Positions 1 through 8,764 are shown, numbered from the stretch's first letter. The stretch: 59,858 nucleotides of DNA from Pseudobdellovibrionaceae bacterium (GCA_030591685.1 JAUVAX010000013.1:1-59858), one strand, 5' to 3'. Notes: a model not told the origin generated them from the sequence alone. Numbers and translations: made by a program.

Positions 1-863
1 TCAACGACTGTACACAAGTTATAAGTGACCCAGACCATACCAACGCTAAAGGTGATTTTAACTAAAAACAGTAAAATAATAAGGGCTCGGCCCTCAATAC
101 TTAAAGGCTCGATACATAAAAACCAAAACCCTGTAGCGGCAATGAGCCCAACGGGGTGCTCAAAAGCAATGAGCATGTGATGCTTGAGAGAGTCGCTAGA
201 CCTGCTTGTTAAGCGCTTAAAGCTGCGCACAATAAACTCTACGATGGCCTTTAAGACAAAGCCAAGGAGCAGACTGGCAAAAATACCGAGCCATTGCCAG
301 TTAGATAAGCCAATGGACTTATTTAAGGCCCAGTGAGGTAAATACCTTTTCCAAAGAGCGGGTTTGTAAAGAGCCCCGTTGCCGCTGCCTTTTAAGTAAG
401 GCTTTTGTTGGACCCCTTCATAAAAGTCTTTAGCTCGAGCAACAGTCTCGGGGGAGATTTTATAAGGCGCATTCGGAGAGGTGCCCTTGGTGTCAACAAG
501 ACTAACGACAAGCTCAGTACCCTTGAGGCGCCAGTATTCTTCTTTGGGGTTATTGGGTATTTTATCGTAATCAATAACTATTACCCGATCAATAAACTCC
601 TTTAAGAAAACAGCACTTTCTTTGCCCACTTCGGTTCGTACAATTGAGGAGAGACGGGATAAATTTAAACACCTGATGGCGTCGTGAATTCGGCTTTGCA
701 GCCCTGAATTTTTTGTCTCAACACCCTTTCGGTAATCCTGCATAGCAGAGAGAAAAGACCTCATGGTTGCCCGAGGGTTGTCGAGTTTTACCTCAGTAAA
801 AGGCGCATTGGCGAGCGTAGTCACAGAAAGCAAACATAGAGCTATTGAGATTAAAAGTTTCAT
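1..863 (-). CDS. MscS-family mechanosensitive channel, partial (N-terminal part)
   Basis: The first 287 codons of a minus-strand gene that runs off the window edge at base 1, so there is no stop in view. It starts at ATG 863 with GGAG a few bases upstream. Residues 1-19 look like a signal peptide ending ALA-like before NAPF. The periplasmic part has the pattern often seen before MscS channel domains: PRATMRSFLSAM, CLNLS, FIDRVIVID and IPNNP. After about residue 185 hydrophobic segments begin (LGIFASLLLGFVLKAIVEFI and later ones). The beta domain that would prove the MscS assignment lies outside the window. The start overlaps the upstream gene's stop by 4 bp (ATGA), so the two are probably co-translated. 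Confidence 0.6.
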   Translation of the reverse strand, partial: MKLLISIALCLLSVTTLANAPFTEVKLDNPRATMRSFLSAMQDYRKGVETKNSGLQSRIHDAIRCLNLSRLSSIVRTEVGKESAVFLKEFIDRVIVIDYDKIPNNPKEEYWRLKGTELVVSLVDTKGTSPNAPYKISPETVARAKDFYEGVQQKPYLKGSGNGALYKPALWKRYLPHWALNKSIGLSNWQWLGIFASLLLGFVLKAIVEFIVRSFKRLTSRSSDSLKHHMLIAFEHPVGLIAATGFWFLCIEPLSIEGRALIILLFLVKITFSVGMVWVTYNLCTVV

Positions 864-1570
864 TGTGGTCTCCTGCCGTTATAATAAACAGCCTCTATTA
901 TATGGTAATTATTGGGGTGTAATTCCCATAAAAAATAGACCTTTTTTTTGACAAAGTCAAAATCATCATGTGTTAAGTGGTCCACAAACTCTATTTTTTG
1001 AGTTTTTGAGTATAAAACAAGATCATTTTTTAATAAATCAAATGAATTATAGGTTTTATTTAACGTTGAGTTTAGTTTAAATGTTGATTTGAACGAGTAG
1101 ATGTCGTGATAACTTATAAATTCAAAACCTTTAATTAAGTTTAAAAAATTGACCTTCCAAGAGTTATAGAGTCTCTCGCTTTTAAAAAGACACCTCATTT
1201 GGCCATAGATATTTGAAAGTAAAATTATATGAGAGGGTTTAAATTGATTTAATATTTGAAAATTTGAAGATTGGTCGTTTACAAGGCAGTCCCTTGAGTG
1301 CCATTTTATATTAATAGGTGAGTGTCGACTATTAAAAATAATTTTAGCTAACAGGTCTGGATCGAAGGCCTCTATTTTGTTAAGTTTTGTAATAAATTTT
1401 TGAGGCAGGCAATAGCCTCCACTGGGTCCAATGAGTACTAACTTATTAGAGTCTGTTGAAAGGCCATTAATAAATCGAGAGAGGCTTGATTTAAAGGGGT
1501 TCCATAAATGATTTCGATGCTTTAGGGCTAAGTAGTGATATAAAACTCCACCAGTTAAATTACGTATCAA
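860..1570 (-). CDS. Hypothetical protein, possible methyltransferase-like fold
   Basis: A 236-residue protein I do not recognise. It has no signal peptide or clear membrane segment. Residues 43-52 (KLVLIGPSGG) followed by an acidic EAFDPD about 20 residues later look like the nucleotide-binding start of a Rossmann fold such as a class I SAM-dependent methyltransferase. I see no further motif, so this is weak. Its TGA overlaps the ATG of the downstream channel gene (ATGA), implying translational coupling. It is notably AT-rich compared with its neighbours. Confidence 0.6.
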   Translation of the reverse strand: MIRNLTGGVLYHYLALKHRNHLWNPFKSSLSRFINGLSTDSNKLVLIGPSGGYCLPQKFITKLNKIEAFDPDLLAKIIFNSRHSPINIKWHSRDCLVNDQSSNFQILNQFKPSHIILLSNIYGQMRCLFKSERLYNSWKVNFLNLIKGFEFISYHDIYSFKSTFKLNSTLNKTYNSFDLLKNDLVLYSKTQKIEFVDHLTHDDFDFVKKKVYFLWELHPNNYHIIEAVYYNGRRPQ

Positions 1571-1774
1571 AGGCCCTCGCTAGCATAAAGGGGCTGATGG
1601 TCTAGTTGTGTACGGCTCATACGTTTAATCTTACTATATAAGATTAACTGTAACCTAAACTTTTAAGCGTTTAAGACTCGACTATGGTTTAGATTAAGAG
1701 TGTTCAATTTAAAAACATTAAGAGTCTTTAGCCAGAGGGCCGAAGTATTATTTGAATTTAAAGGGGAAAAATTA

Positions 1775-3787
1775 ATGAGATGGTTCGAGAGTTATACAAA
1801 AGCGTCATTAAAGGTAAAGATCTCTGCAATGACTGCGACAATGTTATTAGTATATACGTTGGTGTCGGTGATGTACGTGTCAAACCTCTATACAAGGCAA
1901 AAAGATTCAACGGCAAAAAGTGTCGAGAGCTATGCGCTGAATACATCTTCAGGGATTGGTCAGGAATTTAAAGGGCTTTATTGGGGTGCACAGAACATTG
2001 CTTTAAATAGAATATTTGAAGATAAAACTAATGTTGCTGATATTGAGGGCTTTTTAAGTGCAATGGTAGAGCAGAAATCCTCTTACGAGCTCATTGTTTT
2101 TATTGATGCTAATGGTAAATTTGTAGCTTCAAACAGTAATAGCTATGAAGGGACAAAAGTTAACAGGGAAGTGTTAAGGGCTAAAAACTTTTCTACACTG
2201 GCTTGGTTTAATAGAGCTTTAAAAGAAGAATATACTGACGAAGAAGATTTAGGCCTTATGGGGACCTATGTTGAGGACTTTCATAGAGACTCTCTAGTCT
2301 CTGAAGTCATGGGTAAGGAGTCTTATCTGTCAGGGTTTTCAGCAGCTGTTAAAAATAAAAGTGGACAAATCATAGGGGTGCTGAGTGTCAGGACTAATAT
2401 GGACTGGGTTAAAGAGAGATTTGAAGATCTATACACCTCTATGTCTAAAGAGGGGATTTTCAAGACAGAGGCCTATTTTGTGAATAAAAAAGGTAAGTCG
2501 ATGTTTCATCATAGTCCATACGAAAAGCTAAACACCGGTTTTTTAACAACAGATCTTTTAGCAATGGGTGTTGGTGGAGTTAAAGAGGCTGTTGTAGATG
2601 CAAACTCGGGCTTTGGCTCAGGCATAAAGGCCTTTGTAGATAAAGCGCCATCGTTTGTTGGGTATACGAACCTTTCGTTTGATACAATGAGCATGTTGGG
2701 CTGGGGGATTGTAGTTAACGTTGAGGAGAATCAACTAATAGGTGCTCTTTCAAATCAAGTCGGTATCTTTTATGCTCTTGTTGTTTTAATGTGTGGAGCG
2801 TTTTTACTAACGGCCTTAAAACTAACAACAAGGGAGTCAGACAAGCTAGTTCTCACAACTGAAGCCTTGAAGGCGCGATCTAACTCATCAGTCATTACGA
2901 GTGGAAACTTAAATAAAGTATCTTCAGAGTTATCAGATGCTGCTCGGTTACAGCAAGAGGCGGTACAAGAAACAATGGCCGCCCTTGATCAAATGATGTC
3001 CATGCTCTCTAATACAAATAAATATGTTGAAGAGTCACTCTCTGCAGCTGACGGAGTGAATAAGAGGACTCAAGAGGGTAATAAAATTATGATTAAAATG
3101 GAAGACTCTATGCAGTCGATCCAAAATTCAAATGCAGATTTGGAGAAAATATCTAAAATCATCCAAACCATTTCTGAAAAAACAAATGTAATTAATGAAA
3201 TTGTGTTTAACACGAAGCTTTTAGCATTTAACGCATCCATTGAGGCGGCAAGGGCAGGAGTTCATGGTAAAGGGTTTGCCGTTGTTGCCGAAGAGGTTGG
3301 TGGATTGGCCCAGTTATCAGGAGAAGCCGCTCAGGAGATTGATAACCTTATTAAAGAGTCAAAATCTCAGGTGACCTTAGTGGTGAGTGATATAAGAGAG
3401 CGAATCACACAAGGGGACAAGGTTGCAGGAAGTGCTCAGGAGAAATTTCAAGAAATTTCAGTGGGCTTAGGTCAAATGACTCAAAAGGTACGTGATATTT
3501 TAGGTGCAACAGCTGAGCAGGAGTCTGGAATTAAAAAAGTGAATGAGGCCATGAGAAATATTGATGACCTTACTCATAGGAACCTAGCTTTAGCACATGA
3601 CTCAGATTCACTGTCAAAATCTGTTAATGAAGAAGCCTTTAAACTTGAAGCTATCATGGAGCAAGTAAGAAAACTTCTCTTAGGATCAAGCGGCCTCGAA
3701 AATTTAGCCCGAAAAGCTATGGGTAAAAATGATCAAATGCGGCCGAGGAAAACTAATCGCAAGAAAACCTTTCCAAGGGCATCGTGA
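1775..3787 (+). CDS. Methyl-accepting chemotaxis protein with periplasmic Cache-like sensor
   Basis: A chemoreceptor of 670 residues that would sense a periplasmic ligand and control a CheA kinase. ATG 1775 is chosen because AAGGGG lies just upstream; the frame is open back to a GTG at 1700 without comparable support. Transmembrane helix 1 spans about 17-37. A roughly 290-residue periplasmic region with Cache-like spacing follows, then helix 2 at about 329-349. There is no recognisable HAMP domain after helix 2. The signalling hairpin is clear at about 470-520 (LLAFNASIEAARAG, GKGFAVVAEEV, LAQLSGEAAQEI). Only 3 bp separate its stop from the FHA gene downstream, so the two should form one operon. 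Confidence 0.93.
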   Translation: MRWFESYTKASLKVKISAMTATMLLVYTLVSVMYVSNLYTRQKDSTAKSVESYALNTSSGIGQEFKGLYWGAQNIALNRIFEDKTNVADIEGFLSAMVEQKSSYELIVFIDANGKFVASNSNSYEGTKVNREVLRAKNFSTLAWFNRALKEEYTDEEDLGLMGTYVEDFHRDSLVSEVMGKESYLSGFSAAVKNKSGQIIGVLSVRTNMDWVKERFEDLYTSMSKEGIFKTEAYFVNKKGKSMFHHSPYEKLNTGFLTTDLLAMGVGGVKEAVVDANSGFGSGIKAFVDKAPSFVGYTNLSFDTMSMLGWGIVVNVEENQLIGALSNQVGIFYALVVLMCGAFLLTALKLTTRESDKLVLTTEALKARSNSSVITSGNLNKVSSELSDAARLQQEAVQETMAALDQMMSMLSNTNKYVEESLSAADGVNKRTQEGNKIMIKMEDSMQSIQNSNADLEKISKIIQTISEKTNVINEIVFNTKLLAFNASIEAARAGVHGKGFAVVAEEVGGLAQLSGEAAQEIDNLIKESKSQVTLVVSDIRERITQGDKVAGSAQEKFQEISVGLGQMTQKVRDILGATAEQESGIKKVNEAMRNIDDLTHRNLALAHDSDSLSKSVNEEAFKLEAIMEQVRKLLLGSSGLENLARKAMGKNDQMRPRKTNRKKTFPRAS

Positions 3788-3790
3788 TCA

Positions 3791-4996
3791 GTGAAGTATA
3801 GAGTAAAGTTTGTATCTCCAATAGAGGAAGTAGTGAAAGAGGTTGATAAGACCTCTTTCTCTGTTGGTAGGGGGCAGGCTTCTGATTTAGTGTTTTTGCA
3901 CCATGAGTTGAGTCGAAAACATTTTTCAATAGATGTTCGAGATAATAAAATATTTATTACTGACCTGCAGTCCTCAAACGGTACTTTTATAAAATCTAAG
4001 CAAATAGAGCCAGGAGTACCAACAGAGCTGCAAGAGGGAGACTCAATAGGTTTTGGTGGACCTATTGATTTTTATTTTGAAGTTTCTATTTTAGAGTTAA
4101 AATCGGGAATTAAGGACTCAAGCACCGAGACGCAGGCCGAACCCCGTGTTTCAGCCACAACGAGTCAAAACTCTGAGGAGGCAGCATCAGAGCCTGAAGT
4201 TGAAATCAAGGCCCCAGATGCCCCAGAGGAAAGCATAAGGTCACACGTTTTGTCGAACGCACCGGAACAATGTGGCCCTCAAGTTAATTTGAATGATGAA
4301 AAAAATGATATCGTACTCCAGGAAGTTCAAGAAAGAATAGAAAAAGCGAAGTACGAACTATCAACAGTTATTGAAGCAAAATCAAAACTTGAGGTTGAGG
4401 GCCTGAGCCTTGAAGAAAATTTGAATTTGGAAAATGATAAGTTAGGTTTGGTCAAAAAGAACCTCTCAGAGCAACTAAAAGAACAGGACGAAATAAAGGC
4501 AAGACTGCATGGTCTGCGCGACGAGGAGCAAGGTCTCTCTCGTGAGGTGGCAGCTTTAAGAAAGCAAAAAATAAATATATCTGAAGAGCTTAAGCAACTG
4601 TCCATAGATCAAACGGAGAGCAAAAAAATTGAAGAGGGAATGTTGGCCGAGATTAACTCTTTAAAGAGCATCAGAGGCTCTATCCAAAATGAAATTGATG
4701 ATGCTCATGCCGAACAAGGCACAATAGAGATGGAAATTAAAAATTTGAAAAGCCAGGCATCAATAAGTAAATTGCCATTAAACACTGAAGCCAACGAGTC
4801 TCCGTTGCAGGAGGCGAGTACGGCGCCACACATAAATCCCACGCCAGTGAATAATGATGAGTATCTTGTTTCAGAGGAGTTAGAGTATAAATTGTCGAAA
4901 TTGGCAAAAGTCGAAGAGTCTATAGAGGACATGTTAAGACTTTTAGAGGTGCTTGAACAAGAAATTAACGATCAAGAGAGACGAAAAGCCTCATAA
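3791..4996 (+). CDS. FHA-domain protein with long coiled coil
   Basis: A 401-residue cytoplasmic protein starting at GTG 3791, 3 bp after the chemoreceptor stop. Residues 1-92 form an FHA domain, with the phosphopeptide-binding signatures VGRG (about 25-28), SRKHFSI (about 42-48) and SSNGTFI (about 61-67). FHA domains bind phosphothreonine. A Glu/Pro/Ser-rich linker runs to about 175. A long coiled coil from about 180 to 325 and a shorter one near the C-terminus suggest a dimeric scaffold. Coupling to the chemoreceptor suggests a role in organising a receptor array or linking it to Ser/Thr kinase signalling. That role is inferred; no kinase gene is in the window. Confidence 0.88.
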   Translation: MKYRVKFVSPIEEVVKEVDKTSFSVGRGQASDLVFLHHELSRKHFSIDVRDNKIFITDLQSSNGTFIKSKQIEPGVPTELQEGDSIGFGGPIDFYFEVSILELKSGIKDSSTETQAEPRVSATTSQNSEEAASEPEVEIKAPDAPEESIRSHVLSNAPEQCGPQVNLNDEKNDIVLQEVQERIEKAKYELSTVIEAKSKLEVEGLSLEENLNLENDKLGLVKKNLSEQLKEQDEIKARLHGLRDEEQGLSREVAALRKQKINISEELKQLSIDQTESKKIEEGMLAEINSLKSIRGSIQNEIDDAHAEQGTIEMEIKNLKSQASISKLPLNTEANESPLQEASTAPHINPTPVNNDEYLVSEELEYKLSKLAKVEESIEDMLRLLEVLEQEINDQERRKAS

Positions 4997-5018
4997 CTGG
5001 GGCCCCCGGGATAAATTT

Positions 5019-5555
5019 TTACCTATTTGTAAGTTGGCTACGATCGAGCATTTGAGCATCTGACTTGGTGGTGTCAATTTTTAGGATCACGTTTCGAGCT
5101 TTCTCAACGCCTTGGGCTCTAATTCGAAGAGGCAACTGAACAACAGCAATGGGCAGCAGAAGATCAAGTTGAAATGACCCGTCAAGACTGTTTTTAATTA
5201 AAAACTTACCAGCAAACTGTTCATTTACTTTTAAAAAAGCCTTTCTGGTTTTATAAAATTTTACTCGGCTACCGCTGTAAATCACTGGGAATTTCTTTTT
5301 TGTGATACTAATAACAGCTTGCTTGTCGACATACCCTTTTATTCGTACTACTTTTTTATGATTGTTTTTACTGGGCACAGTCTCAGGAGCATACCATTCA
5401 ATTACAAATTCTTCTTCCTCTTCAGGAGCACTTGATGGTCCGGCGGCTTTATGCTCGTGAGGAATAACATGGGCAATGAGTTTGCTATGTGCGTAGGTGA
5501 GTGGTGCACTTAATAGAGATAATATCATGAGAAGTCTTAAATGGTTATTTTTCAT
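5019..5555 (-). CDS. Secreted hypothetical protein
   Basis: A 178-residue protein with a clear signal peptide (residues 1-22, ending LTYA-HS), so it is exported to the periplasm or beyond. The mature part has an acidic PEEEEEFVIEW stretch and beta-rich segments (VVRIKGYVDKQAVI; FQLDLLLPIAVVQLPLRI) that could form an immunoglobulin-like or repeat fold. I recognise no family. It is convergent with the FHA gene. Its start lies 18 bp from a perfect long inverted repeat. Confidence 0.7.
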   Translation of the reverse strand: MKNNHLRLLMILSLLSAPLTYAHSKLIAHVIPHEHKAAGPSSAPEEEEEFVIEWYAPETVPSKNNHKKVVRIKGYVDKQAVISITKKKFPVIYSGSRVKFYKTRKAFLKVNEQFAGKFLIKNSLDGSFQLDLLLPIAVVQLPLRIRAQGVEKARNVILKIDTTKSDAQMLDRSQLTNR

Positions 5556-5573
5556 AAGTACCTGACCAACGTT

Positions 5574-5617
5574 GAGTTAAGTTAATTGAACCTTTATTTA
5601 TTATATTAACTTAACTC
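5574..5617. repeat. Perfect 13-bp inverted repeat in a divergent intergenic region
   Basis: GAGTTAAGTTAAT at 5574-5586 is matched exactly in reverse complement at 5605-5617, with an 18-bp AT-rich spacer. It sits just upstream of the start at 5555 (minus strand) and about 195 bp before the plus-strand gene at 5812. It could be a two-site operator or a stem-loop in the leader of the minus-strand transcript. No T-tract follows in either direction, which argues against a standard terminator. Confidence 0.6.
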
Positions 5618-5811
5618 TGTAAAATTAAAAGCAACTATTGTAATTGCAGTGTAAAATAACTTTTATCTAGACGTTAGCAGTGTGATTTAATACAGTGGTT
5701 AAACTGTTGTATAAATTTATTACAAGAGGTGTAACGAGGTTTTTTGTGAACCAAAGATGATAAAGGTTAAAGGCGGCATAGTGCCTAAAAAATAAAGGAG
5801 ATTTATCTATA

Positions 5812-6714
5812 ATGGATCCACTACTTGAAACCTATTTAAAAAAAGCAGAACGTTACTTGGGTCAGATATCCATTAGTGATCGAGTCGTAATCCTTTCTGA
5901 AATAAGGAGCCAAATTATAGGGTCTCAGAGCGAAACTCCGGAGTTGAGCCTTAAGAGCGTGTTGCTATCATTAGGGACCCCTGAGGCTTTAGCAAAACGA
6001 TGTTTGTTCGAGAGGGGGCTTAAGCCCGGCAAGCCTGTAGGAAGGCTTACTTTAAAGCGGGTTGCTATTTTTGTTGTAGGGTTTTTTGCTATTTTATTTA
6101 TGGCTATATCTATTTTAATTTCGAAAGTGACCCCTCTAATTTCAATAGATAATGAGAAGGAGAGGGTTTACTTACTTGGAGGCCTTATTGATATTGCTGC
6201 GGGGCCAGATAGTTTTAACATTGACCCTCAAGGGGCTGTGCTTGCGATATCTAAGCAGGTGGGCTCGGGCGCTGTTGATGTTGAGGGGCGAACAATACAG
6301 GTGCTTTTTACAAGTGCGAATATTAAAATGAGCCCTTCTAGGGATAATATGTTTAGATGGAGGTGTGAGTTTAGCACTAACGGGGTTCTCCCTCCTATGC
6401 AGGGTAGGGTTGAAAATAATGCTTACCTTATGGACTGGTCCGAGTTTAAAAACATGACCTGTAAAATTGAAGTTCCCGAAAGTAAAATTGCACTAAAGGG
6501 GGTTAGTGGAAATTTAAGAATAAGCAGTCCTCAAGAAGAAATATCTATTCATTTAAAAAATGGTCATATCAAAATAGCTCCGGACCCAGAAAAAAACTAC
6601 ATTTATAACCTAAGTATGGGAAGGGGGTTTGTTGATAAATTCACATCTTCAAAAGAGTCATCAGTTATAGAGATAAGTGTAACAATGGAAAACGGAACTA
6701 TTCTTAGGGACTAA
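5812..6714 (+). CDS. HAAS-domain membrane protein with adhesin-like C-terminal beta region
   Basis: A 300-residue single-pass membrane protein with a good AAAGGAG ribosome site. Residues 1-75 form a helical bundle typical of the HAAS/DUF1700 signalling domain (LETYLKKAERYL, ILSEIRSQI, SLGTPEALAKR). One transmembrane helix spans about 84-104. The C-terminal 190 residues are beta-rich and hydrophilic, resembling the DUF4097-type parallel beta-helix often found behind HAAS domains. In Gram-positives such domains accompany PadR-type regulators; no such regulator lies beside this gene. The C-terminal part is predicted to be periplasmic. Confidence 0.75.
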   Translation: MDPLLETYLKKAERYLGQISISDRVVILSEIRSQIIGSQSETPELSLKSVLLSLGTPEALAKRCLFERGLKPGKPVGRLTLKRVAIFVVGFFAILFMAISILISKVTPLISIDNEKERVYLLGGLIDIAAGPDSFNIDPQGAVLAISKQVGSGAVDVEGRTIQVLFTSANIKMSPSRDNMFRWRCEFSTNGVLPPMQGRVENNAYLMDWSEFKNMTCKIEVPESKIALKGVSGNLRISSPQEEISIHLKNGHIKIAPDPEKNYIYNLSMGRGFVDKFTSSKESSVIEISVTMENGTILRD

Positions 6715-6721
6715 ATAAAAA

Positions 6722-7462
6722 CTAACGAAAGAGTCCCTGACAAAGCAAAAAGTTGTTTTTTTGAACAATAATTTTAATTTTTTTGACAAATTGATCTAGA
6801 GACTCCCAGTTACTATTAAAAGTGCTCTTGAAATCGTTTGATATTCCGCTGCGAGTAGCTTGTGCTCTTGCCTGGGTACGGTTGTAGGATTTTTTAATTA
6901 CGTGTAATGTAAATAGTCCAACAAAAAGAGTCGAAAAATCTAGCCCGTGAGTGTACCCCAAATATATAGTGGGTATTAAAAGTAGTGTCCCCCCGAGATA
7001 TTTGCTTATGAAAAACGAAGTTCGCTGCGCTTTCAAGCTCTGTGAAATTACTTTTTCTATGGATGATTCATATGTGAACTGGTCAGTCCTTTGAGCTTTT
7101 TCAATCTCTTGAGAAAGCCAGTTAAGCTCATTGAGTGAGATTTGGTTGTTTGCTACATCCGTGCGGTTTTTGAGATTTACTATTTTTTTTAAAAGCTCCT
7201 CAGTGAGCTCGTCCTTAGAGCGGTGACTGAACATTAGTAGTCCGTAACTGTCGGAGATTAATTTTTGCCTTAAGCCGTATTCATTCCAGTCTAACAAATT
7301 AAAACTTTGCTCAATAACGGCAATTGTTTGAGTGGTGACTATTCGTTGCTCTTGATCTGAGCTCAATAGAGGGGCTGGTATGCTTGTTACCGAGAACAAT
7401 AAAGCTAGGCTCAGTAAAGCTACGCGCTGTAGTAGGTTTGGCATGATTCGAGAGCTTTTCAT
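6722..7462 (-). CDS. Hypothetical membrane protein
   Basis: A 246-residue protein with an N-terminal signal peptide or anchor (about residues 11-30, rich in Leu and Ala). A helical soluble region follows to about 145, then a hydrophobic hairpin at about 150-195 (GGTLLLIPTIYLGY and FVGLFTLHVI). The C-terminal tail is hydrophilic with a short basic end. No family is recognised. It is convergent with the HAAS gene, 7 bp away, and divergent from the DUF4214 lipoprotein, with which it shares a promoter region of about 165 bp. Confidence 0.65.
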   Translation of the reverse strand: MKSSRIMPNLLQRVALLSLALLFSVTSIPAPLLSSDQEQRIVTTQTIAVIEQSFNLLDWNEYGLRQKLISDSYGLLMFSHRSKDELTEELLKKIVNLKNRTDVANNQISLNELNWLSQEIEKAQRTDQFTYESSIEKVISQSLKAQRTSFFISKYLGGTLLLIPTIYLGYTHGLDFSTLFVGLFTLHVIKKSYNRTQARAQATRSGISNDFKSTFNSNWESLDQFVKKIKIIVQKNNFLLCQGLFR

Positions 7463-7628
7463 GATACTTTTTTATGCAACAATTGGGCCGAGCTAATGAA
7501 AGTGTACAATTATTAGACGCCCCCTTAAGCTCTCATACAGTAATAAGCCTGTACTCAAAAGTGCAAGGAGCACGCGGGGTATGATCGTTGCAAAAGATAC
7601 AGTATCACGCTCTCCGGGGGGACTAATT

Positions 7629-8567
7629 GTGAATAAATGGACAAGTATAAATAGTAATACTTTCAAGCTAGCATTTCTGCTCTTGTTAGCTATAGGCTTA
7701 GTGAGTTGCTCAAAAGGGGTTGATAAGTCCCTGATTGCGAAGAAATCAGTGGACCCTATCGGCGGCGAGACGACTGGCGGTGGCGAAACTACTGGTGGTG
7801 GCGAAACTACTGGTGGTGGCGAAACTACTGGTGGTGGCGAAACTACTGGTGGCAATGAGCCAGCACCTGCATTTACTTATACTTGTTCTAACAGTGTAAA
7901 CGGCTTACTTAATTCAAGTGCTTTTGATAATAGTGATAGTAATCGATTAAAGGCTTATTACATGATGTTTTTTGGACGATTTGCACTTTCTGAGGGCTTT
8001 AATTGGTGGCTCACTGATGGGGGCGGTCCGGGTCCTTTTGCAAACAACATTTATGGGCAAGCTAATAATCTCCTTAATGGCGAGGCATACGTTTTGGAGC
8101 CAGGAAGAGCAACAATGGACTTTTACTCAACCCTCTCCGGCGTGACATACATAAGCAATATATATCGGTATAACTGGGGGACGGAGCCCGATAGCGGTGG
8201 TCTCGATTATTGGCCGCAGTTTTTGACTAGTGCAGATAGTTCACAGAATTTAGAAATAATCCCAACTATGTATAATTCATTTTTGGCCTATAGTTGTTCA
8301 GAAAGTAACTCTTCTGAGTTAAACAAAACGCTGAGTATCAGGTATTTAACATACAAATACTCCATGCAATTATCTGATGACATACTAGGGACTGGTACCT
8401 TCTATGCCGGTAATAGCGATCGTTTGAGAGAACTCTACAGGGGTTTTGTTGCAACGATGAAAGATTCTTTACCTGCAGCAGCCAACTTTACTGAACTAGA
8501 GCAAATAGCTTTTGATATTTATCAGCAAAAAAGAAATGAAATCAATAATGACTGTAATTGTTTATAA
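7629..8567 (+). CDS. Lipoprotein with GGETTG repeats and DUF4214-like domain
   Basis: A 312-residue lipoprotein. I prefer GTG 7629, preceded by GGGGGGA, over the in-frame ATG 7581, because it gives a compact lipoprotein signal ending LVSC with the acylated Cys at residue 27. After a short linker come five GGETTG repeats (residues 45-74) that probably act as a flexible spacer. The C-terminal domain contains YMMFFGR and YRYNWGTEPDSGGLDYW, the signature of DUF4214, a domain often linked to S-layer or surface proteins. This suggests a surface-exposed protein tethered by its lipid anchor. The ligand is unknown. Confidence 0.75.
   Translation: MNKWTSINSNTFKLAFLLLLAIGLVSCSKGVDKSLIAKKSVDPIGGETTGGGETTGGGETTGGGETTGGGETTGGNEPAPAFTYTCSNSVNGLLNSSAFDNSDSNRLKAYYMMFFGRFALSEGFNWWLTDGGGPGPFANNIYGQANNLLNGEAYVLEPGRATMDFYSTLSGVTYISNIYRYNWGTEPDSGGLDYWPQFLTSADSSQNLEIIPTMYNSFLAYSCSESNSSELNKTLSIRYLTYKYSMQLSDDILGTGTFYAGNSDRLRELYRGFVATMKDSLPAAANFTELEQIAFDIYQQKRNEINNDCNCL
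7761..7850 (+). repeat. Five tandem 18-bp units in the lipoprotein gene
   Basis: Five back-to-back copies of an 18-bp unit (GGTGGCGAAACTACTGGT; the first copy diverged at four positions, the rest identical) encode (GGETTG)x5. Copy-number change by slippage would alter linker length by six residues without breaking the frame. Read in antisense the repeat gives a Pro/Val/Ser repeat ORF, which is not real. Confidence 0.95.
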
Positions 8568-8578
8568 GTGCTTATCAG

Positions 8579-8602
8579 CAGAGGCTCGTTGAAGAGCCTC
8601 TG
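8579..8602 (+). terminator. Stem-loop after the lipoprotein gene
   Basis: A perfect 9-bp stem CAGAGGCTC / GAGCCTCTG with a 6-base loop lies 12 bp after the lipoprotein stop. No T-run follows, so termination would be weak or Rho-assisted; it may instead protect the 3' end. Confidence 0.5.
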
Positions 8603-8669
8603 TGCAGTGATTGAGCATGGTGGATAAAAGACCTTTAGAGCAGACTGATTTTCACTAAAAGTGGAAAAA

Positions 8670-8745
8670 TGGATGGGGTAGCAGGACTCGAACCTGCGAA
8701 TGCATGAATCAAAATCATGTGGCTTACCAACTTGCCGATACCCCA
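8670..8745 (-). tRNA. tRNA-Gln (anticodon TTG)
   Basis: Read on the minus strand, the acceptor stem TGGGGTA (8745-8739) pairs with TACCCCA (8680-8674) over 7 bp. The anticodon arm CATGA-TTTTGAT-TCATG presents TTG, which reads CAA (Gln). The T arm GCAGGTTCGAACCTGC is canonical. A genomic CCA is encoded at 8672-8670 after an unusual T discriminator base; tRNA-Gln usually has a purine there. A plausible promoter lies just upstream. Confidence 0.95.
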
Positions 8746-8764
8746 ACAGTTTAGCTAAGCCTTA

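Noticed and set aside
7493-7855. 120-codon minus-strand frame rich in PPPVVS repeats
   Set aside because: It is the antisense reading of the GGETTG repeat in the lipoprotein gene; no ribosome site and no other protein-like content.
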